Below are positions 43,694-53,992 of a DNA stretch of 54,749 nt, in pieces (positions within the stretch are counted from its first letter, which is position 1; each line of letters opens with the position of its first letter). The notes below the pieces were generated by a model. That model was not told the origin of the DNA and made no database searches. It worked only from the letters and a program-made list of their open reading frames with translations. The position numbers and the translations under genes were made by a program. Source of the DNA: an uncultured Bacteroidales bacterium (GTDB taxonomy: Bacteria > Bacteroidota > Bacteroidia > Bacteroidales > Muribaculaceae); NCBI GenBank assembly GCA_947570265.1, contig CANOUR010000008.1:1-54749 (forward strand), in the 5' to 3' direction.

Positions 43694-45751
43694 TCAAGAT
43701 TTACGATATGGTGGAGGTGTTGGTATCGGCTTGTCATCGCTATCGCCGGTAGGAGTGTCGTCTGTCGGTGTAATATCTTCGGCTTCAACATCCTCAGCTT
43801 CGGGATGACGATCTGATTTATTCTTGTCCTGTTCCTCACGTGCGGCAAGAATCTCGTCGGTACGCGATACCCACGGACGTTTGCCGAATATCTTCTCAAC
43901 ATCTTCAGTGAAGATCACTTCGCGTGAGATCAGCACATCAGCAAGTTCGCCATGTCCGGTTGCGTGCTCTTTAAGTATTTGTTTAGCACGTTCATACTGC
44001 TCGCGTATGATACGCGATACTTCCTCATCAATCAGCCGGGCGCGCTCGTCGCTGTATGGTTTTGAGAATCCATAGTCCTGACCTGTAGAGTCATAATAAC
44101 ATACGTTGGGCAGACTTTCGCTCATGCCATAATATACAACCATGGCATAAGCTTGCTTGGTGACCCGTTCAAGGTCATTGGCCGCACCGGTCGATATATG
44201 TCCGAGGAATAGTTCTTCTGCGGCTCTGCCGCCAAGAGTGGCACAAATCTCATCGAGAAGTGCCTGCGAAGGAGTGATCTGACGCTCCTCAGGTAGATAC
44301 CATGCGGCACCTAAGGCTTTTCCACGAGGCACGATTGTCACTTTTATGAGCGGGTTGGCATAGCGCAGATGCCATGACACAGTGGCATGTCCGGCTTCGT
44401 GTATTGCAATCGCCTTTTTCTCCTCATCTGTGGTGATTTTGGAGCGCTTTTCAAGTCCGCCGATTATACGATCCACGGCATCAATAAAATCCTGACGGTC
44501 AACAGCCGTCTTATTGTGGCGAGCGGCTATTAGCGCGGCTTCGTTGCATACATTGGCTATGTCTGCACCTGAGAATCCTGGTGTCTGACGAGCCAAAAGC
44601 TCAACATCGAGATCCTCGGCAGTCTTTATGCGGCGCAGATGCACGTTGAAAATTGCCACTCGGTCGTTGAGATCCGGAAGCTCAACATAGATCTGGCGAT
44701 CGAAGCGACCGGCTCGCAAAAGAGCTTTGTCAAGAATATCGGCACGGTTTGTGGCTGCGAGAATGATTACACCGCTGTTTGTACCGAAGCCGTCCATTTC
44801 AGTCAGGAGCTGATTGAGAGTGTTTTCGCGCTCGTCATTTGCTCCCATGTTCGGATTGCGCCCTCGGGCACGACCAACGGCATCAATCTCGTCAATAAAT
44901 ACGATACAGGGGGCTTTCTCCTTGGCCTGTCGGAACAAATCGCGTACGCGTGAAGCACCTACGCCGACAAACATCTCGACAAAGTCAGATCCTGACATTG
45001 AGAAGAACGGAACGTTTGCTTCTCCGGCAACCGCTTTTGCAAGAAGGGTCTTACCTGTTCCGGGAGGGCCTACGAGCAACGCACCTTTGGGAATTTTACC
45101 GCCAAGGTCGGTATAGCGCTGAGGATTTTTTAAAAATTCGACGATCTCCTCTATCTCGGTCTTGGCTTCGGAGAGTCCGGCGACGTCTTTGAAAGTAACC
45201 TGAACCGGGCCGTCTTTATCAAATATCTTAGCCTTTGATTTACCAACATTAAATACACCTCCCGGGCCTCCGCCGCCATCTTTGCCGCTCATTCGGCGCA
45301 TCATGAAGAACCAGAAAACCAATAGTAATATAATTGGTCCGAATGACCGTAGCAGACTGGTGTAGTCGCTCGAACGTTCGAATTTCACTTCGCCGGTGAA
45401 TTTGCCTGTCGATTGCCATTCGTCAATTTTGTCTTGCAGCTTGTCGGCCGAAGGTATGTCCGTAAGTATCTTGGCAGTCTGACCTTTGCCGGAAGTAAAT
45501 TGCTTTTCGTGGAAGACTTTCGAGGCCAACGAGTCAGTAAGAAATGCTTCGGCCTGATTCTTGTTCGTGAACACGACGATCTTTTTTACGCCGCCTGTGC
45601 CTACATATTGCTCAAATTTGCTATAGCTGACTTCCTTGGTCAGCGAGTTGTCATCGATATAAAGCATGCCGACAAGAAATGCGATCACAATCGCATATGC
45701 CCAGTACATGCTAAGCTTTATTACCGGCTTTTTCTTTGGTGTTTTGGCCAT
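43694..45751 (-). CDS. ftsH: ATP-dependent zinc metalloprotease FtsH
   Basis: The 685-residue enzyme has two membrane helices (about 15-32 and 136-152) flanking the periplasmic domain. A AAA+ module follows with Walker A GPPGTGKT (228-235), Walker [10 protein letters not shown] and the SRH region, then the zinc protease motif HEAGH (451-455). The C-terminal tail is acidic and Pro/Asp-rich. FtsH degrades misfolded membrane proteins and some regulators. It follows rsfS by 27 bp. Confidence 0.97.
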   Translation of the reverse strand: MAKTPKKKPVIKLSMYWAYAIVIAFLVGMLYIDDNSLTKEVSYSKFEQYVGTGGVKKIVVFTNKNQAEAFLTDSLASKVFHEKQFTSGKGQTAKILTDIPSADKLQDKIDEWQSTGKFTGEVKFERSSDYTSLLRSFGPIILLLVFWFFMMRRMSGKDGGGGPGGVFNVGKSKAKIFDKDGPVQVTFKDVAGLSEAKTEIEEIVEFLKNPQRYTDLGGKIPKGALLVGPPGTGKTLLAKAVAGEANVPFFSMSGSDFVEMFVGVGASRVRDLFRQAKEKAPCIVFIDEIDAVGRARGRNPNMGANDERENTLNQLLTEMDGFGTNSGVIILAATNRADILDKALLRAGRFDRQIYVELPDLNDRVAIFNVHLRRIKTAEDLDVELLARQTPGFSGADIANVCNEAALIAARHNKTAVDRQDFIDAVDRIIGGLEKRSKITTDEEKKAIAIHEAGHATVSWHLRYANPLIKVTIVPRGKALGAAWYLPEERQITPSQALLDEICATLGGRAAEELFLGHISTGAANDLERVTKQAYAMVVYYGMSESLPNVCYYDSTGQDYGFSKPYSDERARLIDEEVSRIIREQYERAKQILKEHATGHGELADVLISREVIFTEDVEKIFGKRPWVSRTDEILAAREEQDKNKSDRHPEAEDVEAEDITPTDDTPTGDSDDKPIPTPPPYRKS

Positions 45752-45778
45752 TTGATGGTGCAGTGTCTAATTGGTTGT

Positions 45779-46150
45779 TCAATCGAGGTCGGGAATTTCA
45801 GTAATGCGTGCGTCGTTCCACAGTTCCTCGAGATTGTAACGGCAGCGTACATCGGGCAAAAATACATGCACGAGAGTGTCGCCATAGTCGATGACGATCC
45901 ATTGCGAGCTTGCATAGCCATCATAGTTGTATGGCTTGATGCGCCGTTGTTCGAGCAGTTGCTCGCGTATATTGTCGGCGATCGCGCTCACTTGTGTTGT
46001 TGATGTGCCTTCGCATATGATGAAGTTGCTTGCCGCCGCCGACTCGATGTCGCTTAGGTCGATAAGCGTGATTTTCTTTCCTTTGCGTTCACGGATACTA
46101 TCCATGATGCAGTCGAGCATGGCATTGTTGCCGTCAGTTGATGATGTCAT
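45779..46150 (-). CDS. rsfS: ribosomal silencing factor RsfS
   Basis: The 123-residue protein is of the RsfS/YbeB/Iojap family. Marks are GKKITLIDLSDIESAAASNFIICEG (in parts), STTQVSAIADNI, and the C-terminal WIVIDYGDTLVHVFLPDVR with YNLEELW. RsfS binds uL14 and blocks 30S-50S joining in stationary phase or starvation. It is first in the rsfS-ftsH-DUF4301 operon. Confidence 0.93.
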   Translation of the reverse strand: MTSSTDGNNAMLDCIMDSIRERKGKKITLIDLSDIESAAASNFIICEGTSTTQVSAIADNIREQLLEQRRIKPYNYDGYASSQWIVIDYGDTLVHVFLPDVRCRYNLEELWNDARITEIPDLD

Positions 46151-46182
46151 CAGTATAGTTGAATGTGATTCGTTATGATTTA

Positions 46183-46215
46183 CAAAGTTAGTTAATTCTC
46201 TTAATCTTAAACAAT
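46183..46215 (-). promoter_or_regulatory. promoter of rsfS-ftsH
   Basis: The minus strand has ATTG (complement of 46212-46215), 21 bp, TAACTTTG (complement of 46183-46190), a perfect -7 box. The leader to the ATG at 46150 is about 28 nt. Confidence 0.6.
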
Positions 46216-46230
46216 CATGGTTGAGAAAAG

Positions 46231-47523
46231 TTACTCATAGCGTATTGATCTTGCAGGAGAGATTTTCGATATTATCTGACTCGGAAGAATCAGTACTGCT
46301 AATGAAACAACAATTACGCCGATGTTTAGCCAAATTATATCTGGCACAGTTATCTCGACAGGTACGTAGCTAAGGTAGTACGTTTCAGGATCAAGTGGTA
46401 GAGGATGAAACGTATACTGTATCCATATGATTGTCAGCGCAAGCAGATTTCCGATCAACATACCTCTAAGCACTATGCGCTCTGCGATAGTAATGAAAAT
46501 ACGGCGTATGAAACTGTCTGACGCGCCGAGTGCCTTGAGTATGCCAATCATATTCACCCGCTCAAGTATGATTATGAACAGACTCGAGATCAACGTGAAT
46601 CCGGCAACAAGAGCCATGAGCAGGAGTATCACTGTGACATTGGTGTCGAGAAGATCGAGCCAATTGAAATAGTGAGCACCTCGATGGTGAACGTTATCAA
46701 CTTGATATATGATCGAATCGCGACCTGTGTACAGTTCATTGAGTAGTGCTCCTTGCAATACTGCCGCCGCATTGTCTACATCTCCGTCGTCCAATCCGTT
46801 AAGTTCCACTCTGGTGCCCTCATCGTCATTGAGGCGATCAACGCTTTGCAGCAATTTTAGCGATGTATAGACGAATATCTTATCGTAGTCGCTAAAGTAC
46901 GTGTCATAAATGCCTTCTATGGTGAGGTTACGCACTTTTACAGCATCATCTCCGAAAAAATATGCCTGTATGCGGTCACCGCACTTTAGCGATAGTTCTG
47001 TTGCAATGGCACGTGATACCACAATGGAATTGCGTGACTTTTCATCTGTATAGTCGGGCATCGAACCGTCGATTATATGTTGTGACAAAAAATCCGATCC
47101 TTTTGGATCACTGACACCTTTGGCCACAGCTCCTTTAAAGTTATCTGATGTCTTAATGATAACCGGACGAAGCGATGCAAGCCAATATGTCACATCAAAT
47201 CCATTGTCACGTAGCTCTGTGATAGCTCGTGTCACGGTTGGATTGATAGATAATGGCTGAGGTGTAAGCGATGTCGATCCGGCTTCGATTGACATATCCG
47301 ATGCCGGAGGCGGGAGTTGTATGGTAAGCTGTGCCTCAAAGCCAGTCACCTTACGTTTTATTTCATCTTTGAAACCGTTCATCACCGCCATCGAAGCCAT
47401 CATGATGACTATCGACAGGGCTATTCCGGTCACTGCAACCACTATGCCGGTCGACGACCGCCGGCTGAAGTTGTTGTGCCCAAGGCCTATTCGTCGGGCG
47501 ATGAACAGCGGAGTGGTGTTCAT
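46231..47523 (-). CDS. LolC/LolE-like FtsX-domain ABC permease
   Basis: The 430-residue protein has an N-terminal membrane helix (about 25-48), a large periplasmic domain, and three C-terminal helices of the FtsX domain (about 285-305, 330-360, 385-410). It ends in KISPARSIRYE, as in LolC/E. The N-terminus FIARRIGLGHNNFSRRSSTGI is usual for this family. LolCE with LolD extracts lipoproteins from the inner membrane. No LolD ATPase gene is present nearby. Its ATG overlaps the ddl stop by one base. Confidence 0.85.
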   Translation of the reverse strand: MNTTPLFIARRIGLGHNNFSRRSSTGIVVAVTGIALSIVIMMASMAVMNGFKDEIKRKVTGFEAQLTIQLPPPASDMSIEAGSTSLTPQPLSINPTVTRAITELRDNGFDVTYWLASLRPVIIKTSDNFKGAVAKGVSDPKGSDFLSQHIIDGSMPDYTDEKSRNSIVVSRAIATELSLKCGDRIQAYFFGDDAVKVRNLTIEGIYDTYFSDYDKIFVYTSLKLLQSVDRLNDDEGTRVELNGLDDGDVDNAAAVLQGALLNELYTGRDSIIYQVDNVHHRGAHYFNWLDLLDTNVTVILLLMALVAGFTLISSLFIIILERVNMIGILKALGASDSFIRRIFITIAERIVLRGMLIGNLLALTIIWIQYTFHPLPLDPETYYLSYVPVEITVPDIIWLNIGVIVVSLAVLILPSQIISKISPARSIRYE

Positions 47524-48737
47524 CAGCTGTATAGCTTTCCTCCTTTACGACCTTTTATGCCACCTTTGCATCCACCTCCCATAGAGAATATATTTTGGTC
47601 ATAGCTCACTGTCTTGTGGCTCTGTTCGCGTTTGCGTTTGAACGCCAAAGACACCAGTTCGTCCATGAGTTTGTCAAAGGTAATGCCCGAAGCTTCCCAT
47701 AGATAAAATGACAGCGAACCGGGTATGGTGTTGATTTCATTTACATATATCTCGTCAGTATCGGCATTGACCATCACATCAACGCGACTTACACCGTGGC
47801 ATGACAATACTCGGAATGTTTCTCCGGCCAATCGCTGTATTTCTTTGGTCATCTCAGGTGTCAGGTCGGCAGGAAAGCGCTTTTGTGATGCCTGCATGCC
47901 TTTTGATCCAGAGCCTTTGGAGCCTCCTCCGCCCCCCATATATTTATCTTGATACGACAAAATCTCACCGCTTTTTATCGGCTCTTCGAGCACCGATGTG
48001 CGGTACTCATCGCAGTCTCCGAGAACAGAGCAGTTGATTTCCTTGAGATTTTCAACCATGTCTTCGACAATAATACGGGTCGAATAGCGTGAAGCATCCT
48101 CCACTCGCTCGAGCAATTGAGAGCGATCGGTGGCACGTCCGATGCCTACAGACGATCCAAGGTTGGCCGGTTTTACAATCACTGGGTAGCCGATTGTATC
48201 TTCGATGCGTCCGATCAGTTCATCCCGGCGTGCAAACCATTCTTTGTCGGTGAACCATACGTAGTCGACAACCGGAATTGTGCACTCCCGCAGGATCATT
48301 TTCATCGTGATCTTATCCATTCCATTGGCGCTCGCAAGTGTGTTGCATCCGGCATAGGGTATGCCTATGGTTTCGAGAAGACCCTCGAATGTGCCATCTT
48401 CTCCGTTTGAACCATGAAGCACGGGAATTGCAACGTCAGCATGTGTGAGCACCGCCGATCCGAACATCGGTTTCTTGCGGCGGTAGATGTTGAAGTCACC
48501 ATATTCGGGATTCATGTATATTTCCGTACATTGGTCAAGCAGGCTTTTCATATCGTGGTAGGCCGATACGTCAGTCAATGCGTCACCCGTATACCATTTG
48601 CCTTGCTTGGTGATGTATACCGGGATCACTTCGTAGCGTGATCGGTCGATAGCCGCCATGGCCTGATTGGCCGATATCACTGATATCTCATGCTCGGTGG
48701 ATCGTCCGCCGAAAAATACTGCGATGTTGGTTTTCAT
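47523..48737 (-). CDS. ddl: D-alanine--D-alanine ligase
   Basis: The 404-residue enzyme is longer than the usual 300-370. It opens with IAVFFGGRSTEHEISVI and has the ATP-grasp regions HGSNGEDGTFEGLLE, VKPANLGSSVGIG, VNEINTIPGSLSFYLWE. Two glycine/lysine-rich additions account for the extra length: an insert of GGGGGSKGSGSKGM type near residue 270 and a C-terminal GGGCKGGIKGRKGGK tail. It makes the D-Ala-D-Ala dipeptide for peptidoglycan. It is coupled by ATGA to the MurF-like gene upstream. Confidence 0.93.
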   Translation of the reverse strand: MKTNIAVFFGGRSTEHEISVISANQAMAAIDRSRYEVIPVYITKQGKWYTGDALTDVSAYHDMKSLLDQCTEIYMNPEYGDFNIYRRKKPMFGSAVLTHADVAIPVLHGSNGEDGTFEGLLETIGIPYAGCNTLASANGMDKITMKMILRECTIPVVDYVWFTDKEWFARRDELIGRIEDTIGYPVIVKPANLGSSVGIGRATDRSQLLERVEDASRYSTRIIVEDMVENLKEINCSVLGDCDEYRTSVLEEPIKSGEILSYQDKYMGGGGGSKGSGSKGMQASQKRFPADLTPEMTKEIQRLAGETFRVLSCHGVSRVDVMVNADTDEIYVNEINTIPGSLSFYLWEASGITFDKLMDELVSLAFKRKREQSHKTVSYDQNIFSMGGGCKGGIKGRKGGKLYS

Positions 48738-50350
48738 TTGAATGTGTCTGGTAGGTCGTTTTCATAAAGTACTGTGTCTCCGGGCGTGAGCAGAGTGGCA
48801 AGAAGAGCCTGTGCCTCGGCAAAGCTCTCAACCTTGTGTAGCGATGAGTCGTTCATGCCACCATGCAGCGCACCTTCAACTATAGCATCGCGGTTGGCGC
48901 GGTTGACTATTATGGCAATATCTGCCGATTGGGCTATTTTCTCGCCAAACGCAGCATTGAGTTCATATTGCTTTTCTCCAAGCTCAACCATCCCGGGTGT
49001 GACAACGATGCGTTTCCCGCCAGTCATGCCCGATAACACGTCAAGGGCCATTGCCGAACCCATAGGGTTTGAATTGTAGGCATCGTCGATGATGGTGATA
49101 CCTGTCGGAGTGCGTTTAAGGTTGAGACGATGCTCCACCTGTTCAATTTGCTCGACTGCGTATCGGATCTTATCGTCGTCGACACCAAGATGTCGCGCCA
49201 TTATCACCGCTGCAGCGAGATTAGATACGTTGCATTCTCCTACGAGGCGTGTGTGAAGACTGATCGAGTATCCATCAGGCCCATTGAGCGTAAATCTTGT
49301 GCCGTCGGAGTTGTATGTTATATCTGTAACATGCCATCCTGCATCCTGATTTCCAGCAACGCTGTAGCGTGCCACATCAGTATTGAGCACCTTTCGGTTG
49401 GCAATGTGCTCGAAATCGTTATTGACAACTACAAGTCCATCGCTTGGTATCGCGTCGGCAAGCTCAAATTTTGTAGCCTGTACATTCTCTATTGTTTTGA
49501 ATGATTCGAGGTGCTGTGGCCCGACAGCCGTGATGATTCCGGCCTGCGGATTTACAAGCCGGCAAATGTCAGCGATGTCATCGGTCTGTTTTGCTCCCAT
49601 TTCCACGATGAATACCTCATTGTAAGGTTTGAGATGCTCCCTTACAGTACGGATCACCCCAAGTGTTGTATTGAAGTTGCCGGGAGTCATCAGCGTGTCG
49701 TATTTTTCCGACAATATGCGATATAGATAGTGCTTTGTGCTCGTCTTGCCGTATGAACCTGTGATGCCTACGATTTTTAGTCCGGGCATTGATGCAAGGA
49801 TCTGCTCTGCTTCACGACGATAACGGGAGTTTATGGCTTGTTCTACCGGAGTGAGCAACCAAAGGGATACTATTGCTACCATATGACTTGCGCAGTATAT
49901 CGCAAGTGATGATATTGCCGCTATGTACAGAATTTGTGATGTAGTTCCACCGCGTCCGAAAAGCAAGCAAGATATGGCGATAATCAACAGGGATATAACA
50001 GTCATTACACCGTAGATGCGCCATGCCCGGCGAGTCATCACAAGCGGTTTTTTATAACGCATGCCTGTGAGTTTTATTACTCCGATTATGCTGATCAGGA
50101 ACACAAGAGACGAAGATACAATCGGCACGCTCAGCATTGAAACTGCTGCAAGTGCCACGGCTACAGATAGCAGTCTGATGACGGATGTGGTATCGCCGCT
50201 GGATTTAAGCCAACGTTTATAACGGTCGACGCGGTATGAGTTCTGTTGCAGCATCGTCAGGTCACGACGAAACTCCATAAACATGTCGGCCAAGGCTGCG
50301 ATTAGCGCGATAGCTGAGCATGACAGTTGAAACACTGATGAATAATCCAT
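48734..50350 (-). CDS. MurF-like Mur ligase with polytopic membrane N-terminus
   Basis: The 538-residue protein is about 90 longer than ordinary MurF. Residues 1-170 form four or five membrane helices (about 8-25, 58-95, 113-131, 138-166) in place of the normal UDP-binding N-terminal domain. The Mur ligase core follows: GITGSYGKTSTK (196-207), HLESF, NNDFEHIAN, and the MurF-type DDAYNSNPMGSAM. MurF adds D-Ala-D-Ala to UDP-MurNAc-tripeptide, and the neighbouring ddl makes that dipeptide, so a related reaction at the membrane is likely. Loss of the soluble N-domain suggests a different substrate, perhaps lipid-linked (inference). It could be the only MurF here or an extra copy. Confidence 0.8.
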   Translation of the reverse strand: MDYSSVFQLSCSAIALIAALADMFMEFRRDLTMLQQNSYRVDRYKRWLKSSGDTTSVIRLLSVAVALAAVSMLSVPIVSSSLVFLISIIGVIKLTGMRYKKPLVMTRRAWRIYGVMTVISLLIIAISCLLFGRGGTTSQILYIAAISSLAIYCASHMVAIVSLWLLTPVEQAINSRYRREAEQILASMPGLKIVGITGSYGKTSTKHYLYRILSEKYDTLMTPGNFNTTLGVIRTVREHLKPYNEVFIVEMGAKQTDDIADICRLVNPQAGIITAVGPQHLESFKTIENVQATKFELADAIPSDGLVVVNNDFEHIANRKVLNTDVARYSVAGNQDAGWHVTDITYNSDGTRFTLNGPDGYSISLHTRLVGECNVSNLAAAVIMARHLGVDDDKIRYAVEQIEQVEHRLNLKRTPTGITIIDDAYNSNPMGSAMALDVLSGMTGGKRIVVTPGMVELGEKQYELNAAFGEKIAQSADIAIIVNRANRDAIVEGALHGGMNDSSLHKVESFAEAQALLATLLTPGDTVLYENDLPDTFK

Positions 50351-50367
50351 TGATTGTCGTTTGGTCT

Positions 50368-51135
50368 CTATGAATTTAGGAAACTGCGGAGTACTGCCGC
50401 AAACTGTACCGGATTGTCAAGAAAACTGTAATGACCGCAACCTGGGAAGCAAACCAGACCTGCTCCGGGTATCAGACGCTCCATTTTATGAGCGTCGGCT
50501 ATCGGAGTTGCGGTGTCGTTTTCGCCCCAGATGAGCAGTGACGGTGCCTTGATATGAGGCATGAGGTGGCAAAGGTCTTCATTGACCACACGCGATAGCA
50601 CACTTCGCATCATTGGCGAGGCAGCTGCATAATCGGCCGATCCTGCCTTTGCCCGTCGATTGTCGATCCATTGTTGCGCACGTTGACGTCCTAAAAGCAG
50701 CCGCATGATTCGTTTCGACAGTTTGAAACGGTACACCTTTAAGTAATAACGCAGGCTACGCCGTGGCTTCACGCCAGCGGCATCCACCAGAATAAGGCGG
50801 CGCACATCGTTGCGCGATGCGTACACTAAGCCAACGCGCCCTCCGAAAGAATGGCCAAGAAGTGTCGGGCAATCGATTCCCTCGCTGCTGAGAAAATGTT
50901 CCATCAGTTTTGTGTACTGTTCGACACCCCATACCTCCGGAGGTTCACTGCTGTTGCCGAATCCGGGGAAATCGACATTTATCACACGGCAACCGGCATC
51001 AATGCACACATTTTCGATCGATGCCAAGGTGGTGTGGTTGCAGCCCCAGCCATGCATCAGTACGATAGGTTGCCCTTCACCGCCCGAGTCGGTCCATGCG
51101 AGTTTTACTCCGTCAATTTCCTTTGTCTTGTCCAT
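50368..51135 (-). CDS. alpha/beta hydrolase
   Basis: The 255-residue protein has the alpha/beta-hydrolase fold: IVLMHGWGCNHTT (oxyanion region), the nucleophile elbow GHSFGG, an aspartate in LLIWGENDTATP and the histidine in CGHYSFLDNP. No signal peptide is present, so it is cytoplasmic. A basic helical cap (about 125-165) is Arg/Lys-rich. The substrate is unknown. It leads the operon with the MurF-like ligase 17 bp downstream, ddl and the permease, behind a full consensus promoter. Confidence 0.82.
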   Translation of the reverse strand: MDKTKEIDGVKLAWTDSGGEGQPIVLMHGWGCNHTTLASIENVCIDAGCRVINVDFPGFGNSSEPPEVWGVEQYTKLMEHFLSSEGIDCPTLLGHSFGGRVGLVYASRNDVRRLILVDAAGVKPRRSLRYYLKVYRFKLSKRIMRLLLGRQRAQQWIDNRRAKAGSADYAAASPMMRSVLSRVVNEDLCHLMPHIKAPSLLIWGENDTATPIADAHKMERLIPGAGLVCFPGCGHYSFLDNPVQFAAVLRSFLNS

Positions 51136-51142
51136 TGTCTTG

Positions 51143-51174
51143 CAAAATTACAAAAACTCCACCAACGCAACAAA
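51143..51174 (-). promoter_or_regulatory. promoter of the hydrolase-MurF-ddl operon
   Basis: The minus strand has TTTG (complement of 51171-51174), exactly 20 bp, TAATTTTG (complement of 51143-51150). Both elements fit the consensus. The leader to ATG 51135 would be only a few nucleotides, so translation may start close to the 5' end. Confidence 0.65.
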
Positions 51175-51208
51175 ATATTGATTGGTCAAATCTTTGGGCA
51201 TAATAGAA

Positions 51209-51237
51209 GGAGCGCGACCTTTGCGGGATCACGCTCC
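51209..51237 (-). terminator. probable terminator of clpC
   Basis: A 9-bp stem with one wobble (51209-51217 with 51229-51237) lies 24 bp beyond the clpC stop. The following minus-strand sequence TTCTATTATG is only moderately T-rich. Confidence 0.55.
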
Positions 51238-51261
51238 GTATTGGTTATCTGTTGAAAGATG

Positions 51262-53832
51262 TCAGTGCTTGACAATAGCCAGTGTCAGCTTTTCATCGCC
51301 GGAATTGTAGTTTACGGATATCTCGTCGCCGGGAGCAATGTCGCTGCCGATGATCAGTTCCGCAAGTTCATCCTCGAGGTATTTCTGTATGGCACGCTTG
51401 AGCGGTCGTGCTCCATATTGCGCATCATATCCTTTCTCGGCTACGAAATTTTTGGCATCGTCCGATAGCGAGAGCTTATATCCAAGCGAGTCAATGCGCT
51501 TGTAAAATCCGGCGAGCTCGATGTCGATGATCTTGAAAATAGCCTCCTTATCAAGTGGCTCGAACATAACGATGTCGTCGACACGGTTGAGGAATTCAGG
51601 TGAAAAAGCCTTGTTGAGCGCTTTTTGGATCACTGAATTGGAGTAGCCCGAGTCTGTTGCGCCGGCTGGGGTGAAGCCTATGCCACTTCCGAAATCCTTA
51701 AGTTGTCGCGAGCCTATGTTGGAAGTCATGATGATAATGGTGTTCTTGAAATCGATACGGCGTCCGAGACTATCTGTGAGCCGTCCCTCATCCATGACCT
51801 GCAGCAGCAGATTGAACACATCGGGATGTGCTTTCTCTATCTCGTCGAGCAAAACCACCGAATAAGGACGTCGCCGCACTTTCTCGGTCAGCTGTCCGCC
51901 TTCCTCATAACCGACATATCCCGGAGGAGCGCCGACAAGACGGCTTACGGTGAACTTCTCCATGTATTCGCTCATGTCGACACGTATCAGTGTGTCGGCT
52001 GAGTCAAAAAGATATTCGGCAAGTTTCTTGGCAAGATGCGTTTTACCCACACCGGTTGGGCCGAGGAACATGAATGTGCCGATCGGTTTTCCGGGATCTT
52101 TGAGTCCGATTCGGTTGCGCTGTATAGCCTTTACGATCTTATCGATCGCAGGATCCTGACCGATGATCTCGCTTTTTAGCACCGTGCCCATCTCTTTAAG
52201 CCGCATACCTTCGGCTTGCGCGATACGCTGCACAGGCACTCCGGTCATCATGGCTACGACCTCGGCAACGCGATCTTCGTCGACAGTCTCACGGTGCGAC
52301 TGGAGATGATCCTCCCACCGTTGCTTGGCCGCGTCGAGTTCGAGACGCAGCTTCTGCTCCTGATCGCGGAAAGCTGCCGCACTCTCGAAATTCTGAGCCT
52401 GCGCGGCGCGCAGTTTGCTCGCGCCGGCCTCTTCGATCTGTTCTTCGATTTGTTCGATTTCGCGGGGAACGGTGATGTTTGTGATGTGCACGCGCGATCC
52501 GGCTTCGTCCATCGCGTCTATCGCCTTGTCAGGGAAATTTCTGTCACTGACGTAGCGCTCGGTAAGTTTCACGCATGCATCAAGAGCCGCGGGCGTGAAC
52601 GTGACATTGTGGTGATCCTCATATTTGTCCCGTATATTGTCGAGTATACGGCGTGTTTCTTCGGCTGTCGTAGGCTCAACCATCACTTTCTGAAAACGCC
52701 GCTCAAGCGCTCCGTCCTTCTCGATGTTCTTGCGGTATTCGTCGAGCGTCGTGGCGCCGATGCACTGTATCTCTCCGCGAGCTAAAGCCGGTTTGAGCAG
52801 GTTGGCGGCATCCATCGATCCGGCAGCATTGCCCGCGCCGACGATGGTATGCAGTTCGTCGATGAAAAGAATCACATTCTTGTTTTTGGATAGCTCATTG
52901 AGTATCGCTTTCACGCGCTCTTCAAACTGGCCACGGTATTTTGTGCCTGCTACAAGAGAAGCCATGTCGAGAGATACAACTCTTTTGTCAAAGAGGATTC
53001 GCGAAACCTTGCGTTGCACAATTCGCAGAGCCAGTCCCTCGACAATTGCACTTTTGCCTACGCCCGGCTCTCCGATCAGAACGGGATTGTTTTTTTTACG
53101 TCGGCTGAGTATTTGAGCGAGACGTTCGATCTCCACTTCACGCCCAACCACCGGATCAAGACGGTTTTCTTCAGCCGCCAATGTCATGTCATTGCCAAAT
53201 TTGTCAAGTACGGGTGTGTCGTTGCCGCGTTGCCGCGGTGTCTGGGTCTGTTGGCCTTGCTTGGGTTGCTGACGATCTCCGCCTGATGACGGTGGAAGAT
53301 CATCGTCTTCATCCTCTTCGTCGCCATCAGCATAGCCTGCTCCGGCTACCGGCTTGTCGTTGGGATCGCTCAGCTGCGAGAATAGAGCCTCGTAGCTCAC
53401 GCCTGATTTTCGGAATTTTTCCATATATGGTGAGTTTTGCGCTTCTGAATTGTGGAATATAGCCAGCAACAAATGCTCGGGGCAAACCGTGTTGCTCTTG
53501 AGCATGCGGGCTTCGAGTACGGAAAGTTTGATGATTCGGTTTGACAGATCGCTGAGCATCACCGTCTCCACGGTCACAGGTGTATGTTGGCCGGTGGCAG
53601 TGTCTCCCTCAAGAGCAGCCTCGAACATCGCTTTATCGAGACTCTGCTGCAGTTCGTAAGCCGATGTGCCTGTACTTGCCGTCTCCACCATGCGGAACGC
53701 TTCGCCGTTGACGTCAGACATCAATGCCAACAGCAGATGCTCAGGCATGATATATGGATTGTTGTGGCGCACCGCCTCGTTCCGGCTTGCCATCAGCAGC
53801 TGTTTTAGCGTTTGTGAGAAATTTATGTCCAT
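51262..53832 (-). CDS. clpC: ATP-dependent Clp protease ATP-binding subunit ClpC
   Basis: The 856-residue protein has a Clp N-terminal repeat domain (1-150), an acidic then Gln/Pro-rich linker (168-204), AAA1 with Walker A GEPGVGKS (254-261), a UVR-type coiled coil (about 475-505) and AAA2 with GPTGVGKT (591-598). The UVR motif and the short middle domain identify ClpC rather than ClpB. It unfolds proteins for ClpP. The gene is divergent from gyrA, with a 253-bp gap that contains a near-consensus sigma-54 site. Confidence 0.94.
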   Translation of the reverse strand: MDINFSQTLKQLLMASRNEAVRHNNPYIMPEHLLLALMSDVNGEAFRMVETASTGTSAYELQQSLDKAMFEAALEGDTATGQHTPVTVETVMLSDLSNRIIKLSVLEARMLKSNTVCPEHLLLAIFHNSEAQNSPYMEKFRKSGVSYEALFSQLSDPNDKPVAGAGYADGDEEDEDDDLPPSSGGDRQQPKQGQQTQTPRQRGNDTPVLDKFGNDMTLAAEENRLDPVVGREVEIERLAQILSRRKKNNPVLIGEPGVGKSAIVEGLALRIVQRKVSRILFDKRVVSLDMASLVAGTKYRGQFEERVKAILNELSKNKNVILFIDELHTIVGAGNAAGSMDAANLLKPALARGEIQCIGATTLDEYRKNIEKDGALERRFQKVMVEPTTAEETRRILDNIRDKYEDHHNVTFTPAALDACVKLTERYVSDRNFPDKAIDAMDEAGSRVHITNITVPREIEQIEEQIEEAGASKLRAAQAQNFESAAAFRDQEQKLRLELDAAKQRWEDHLQSHRETVDEDRVAEVVAMMTGVPVQRIAQAEGMRLKEMGTVLKSEIIGQDPAIDKIVKAIQRNRIGLKDPGKPIGTFMFLGPTGVGKTHLAKKLAEYLFDSADTLIRVDMSEYMEKFTVSRLVGAPPGYVGYEEGGQLTEKVRRRPYSVVLLDEIEKAHPDVFNLLLQVMDEGRLTDSLGRRIDFKNTIIIMTSNIGSRQLKDFGSGIGFTPAGATDSGYSNSVIQKALNKAFSPEFLNRVDDIVMFEPLDKEAIFKIIDIELAGFYKRIDSLGYKLSLSDDAKNFVAEKGYDAQYGARPLKRAIQKYLEDELAELIIGSDIAPGDEISVNYNSGDEKLTLAIVKH

Positions 53833-53869
53833 GATGAAATATTGTCTATGCTATAGAAACGTGGTTTGT

Positions 53870-53886
53870 AGCAAAAATTGTGCCAA
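53870..53886 (-). promoter_or_regulatory. near-consensus sigma-54 (-24/-12) site upstream of clpC
   Basis: The minus strand reads TTGGCACAATTTTTGCT, which fits YTGGCAC-N5-TTGCW with the invariant GG and GC ten bases apart. It lies 38 bp upstream of the clpC ATG, so the start point would be about 25 nt before it. An overlapping CAATTTTTG is also one base from TAnnTTTG, so a housekeeping promoter is an alternative. Confidence 0.4.
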
Positions 53887-53992
53887 AGCTGCGTGCTGAA
53901 GCAGCGTGTCTTGTAATTTTAACGTTCAGCAACATCTAACGGTTCGCCGAAACTTTGTCAAGTGTGAGGTTCAAGATCAAATTTGCGCTATA

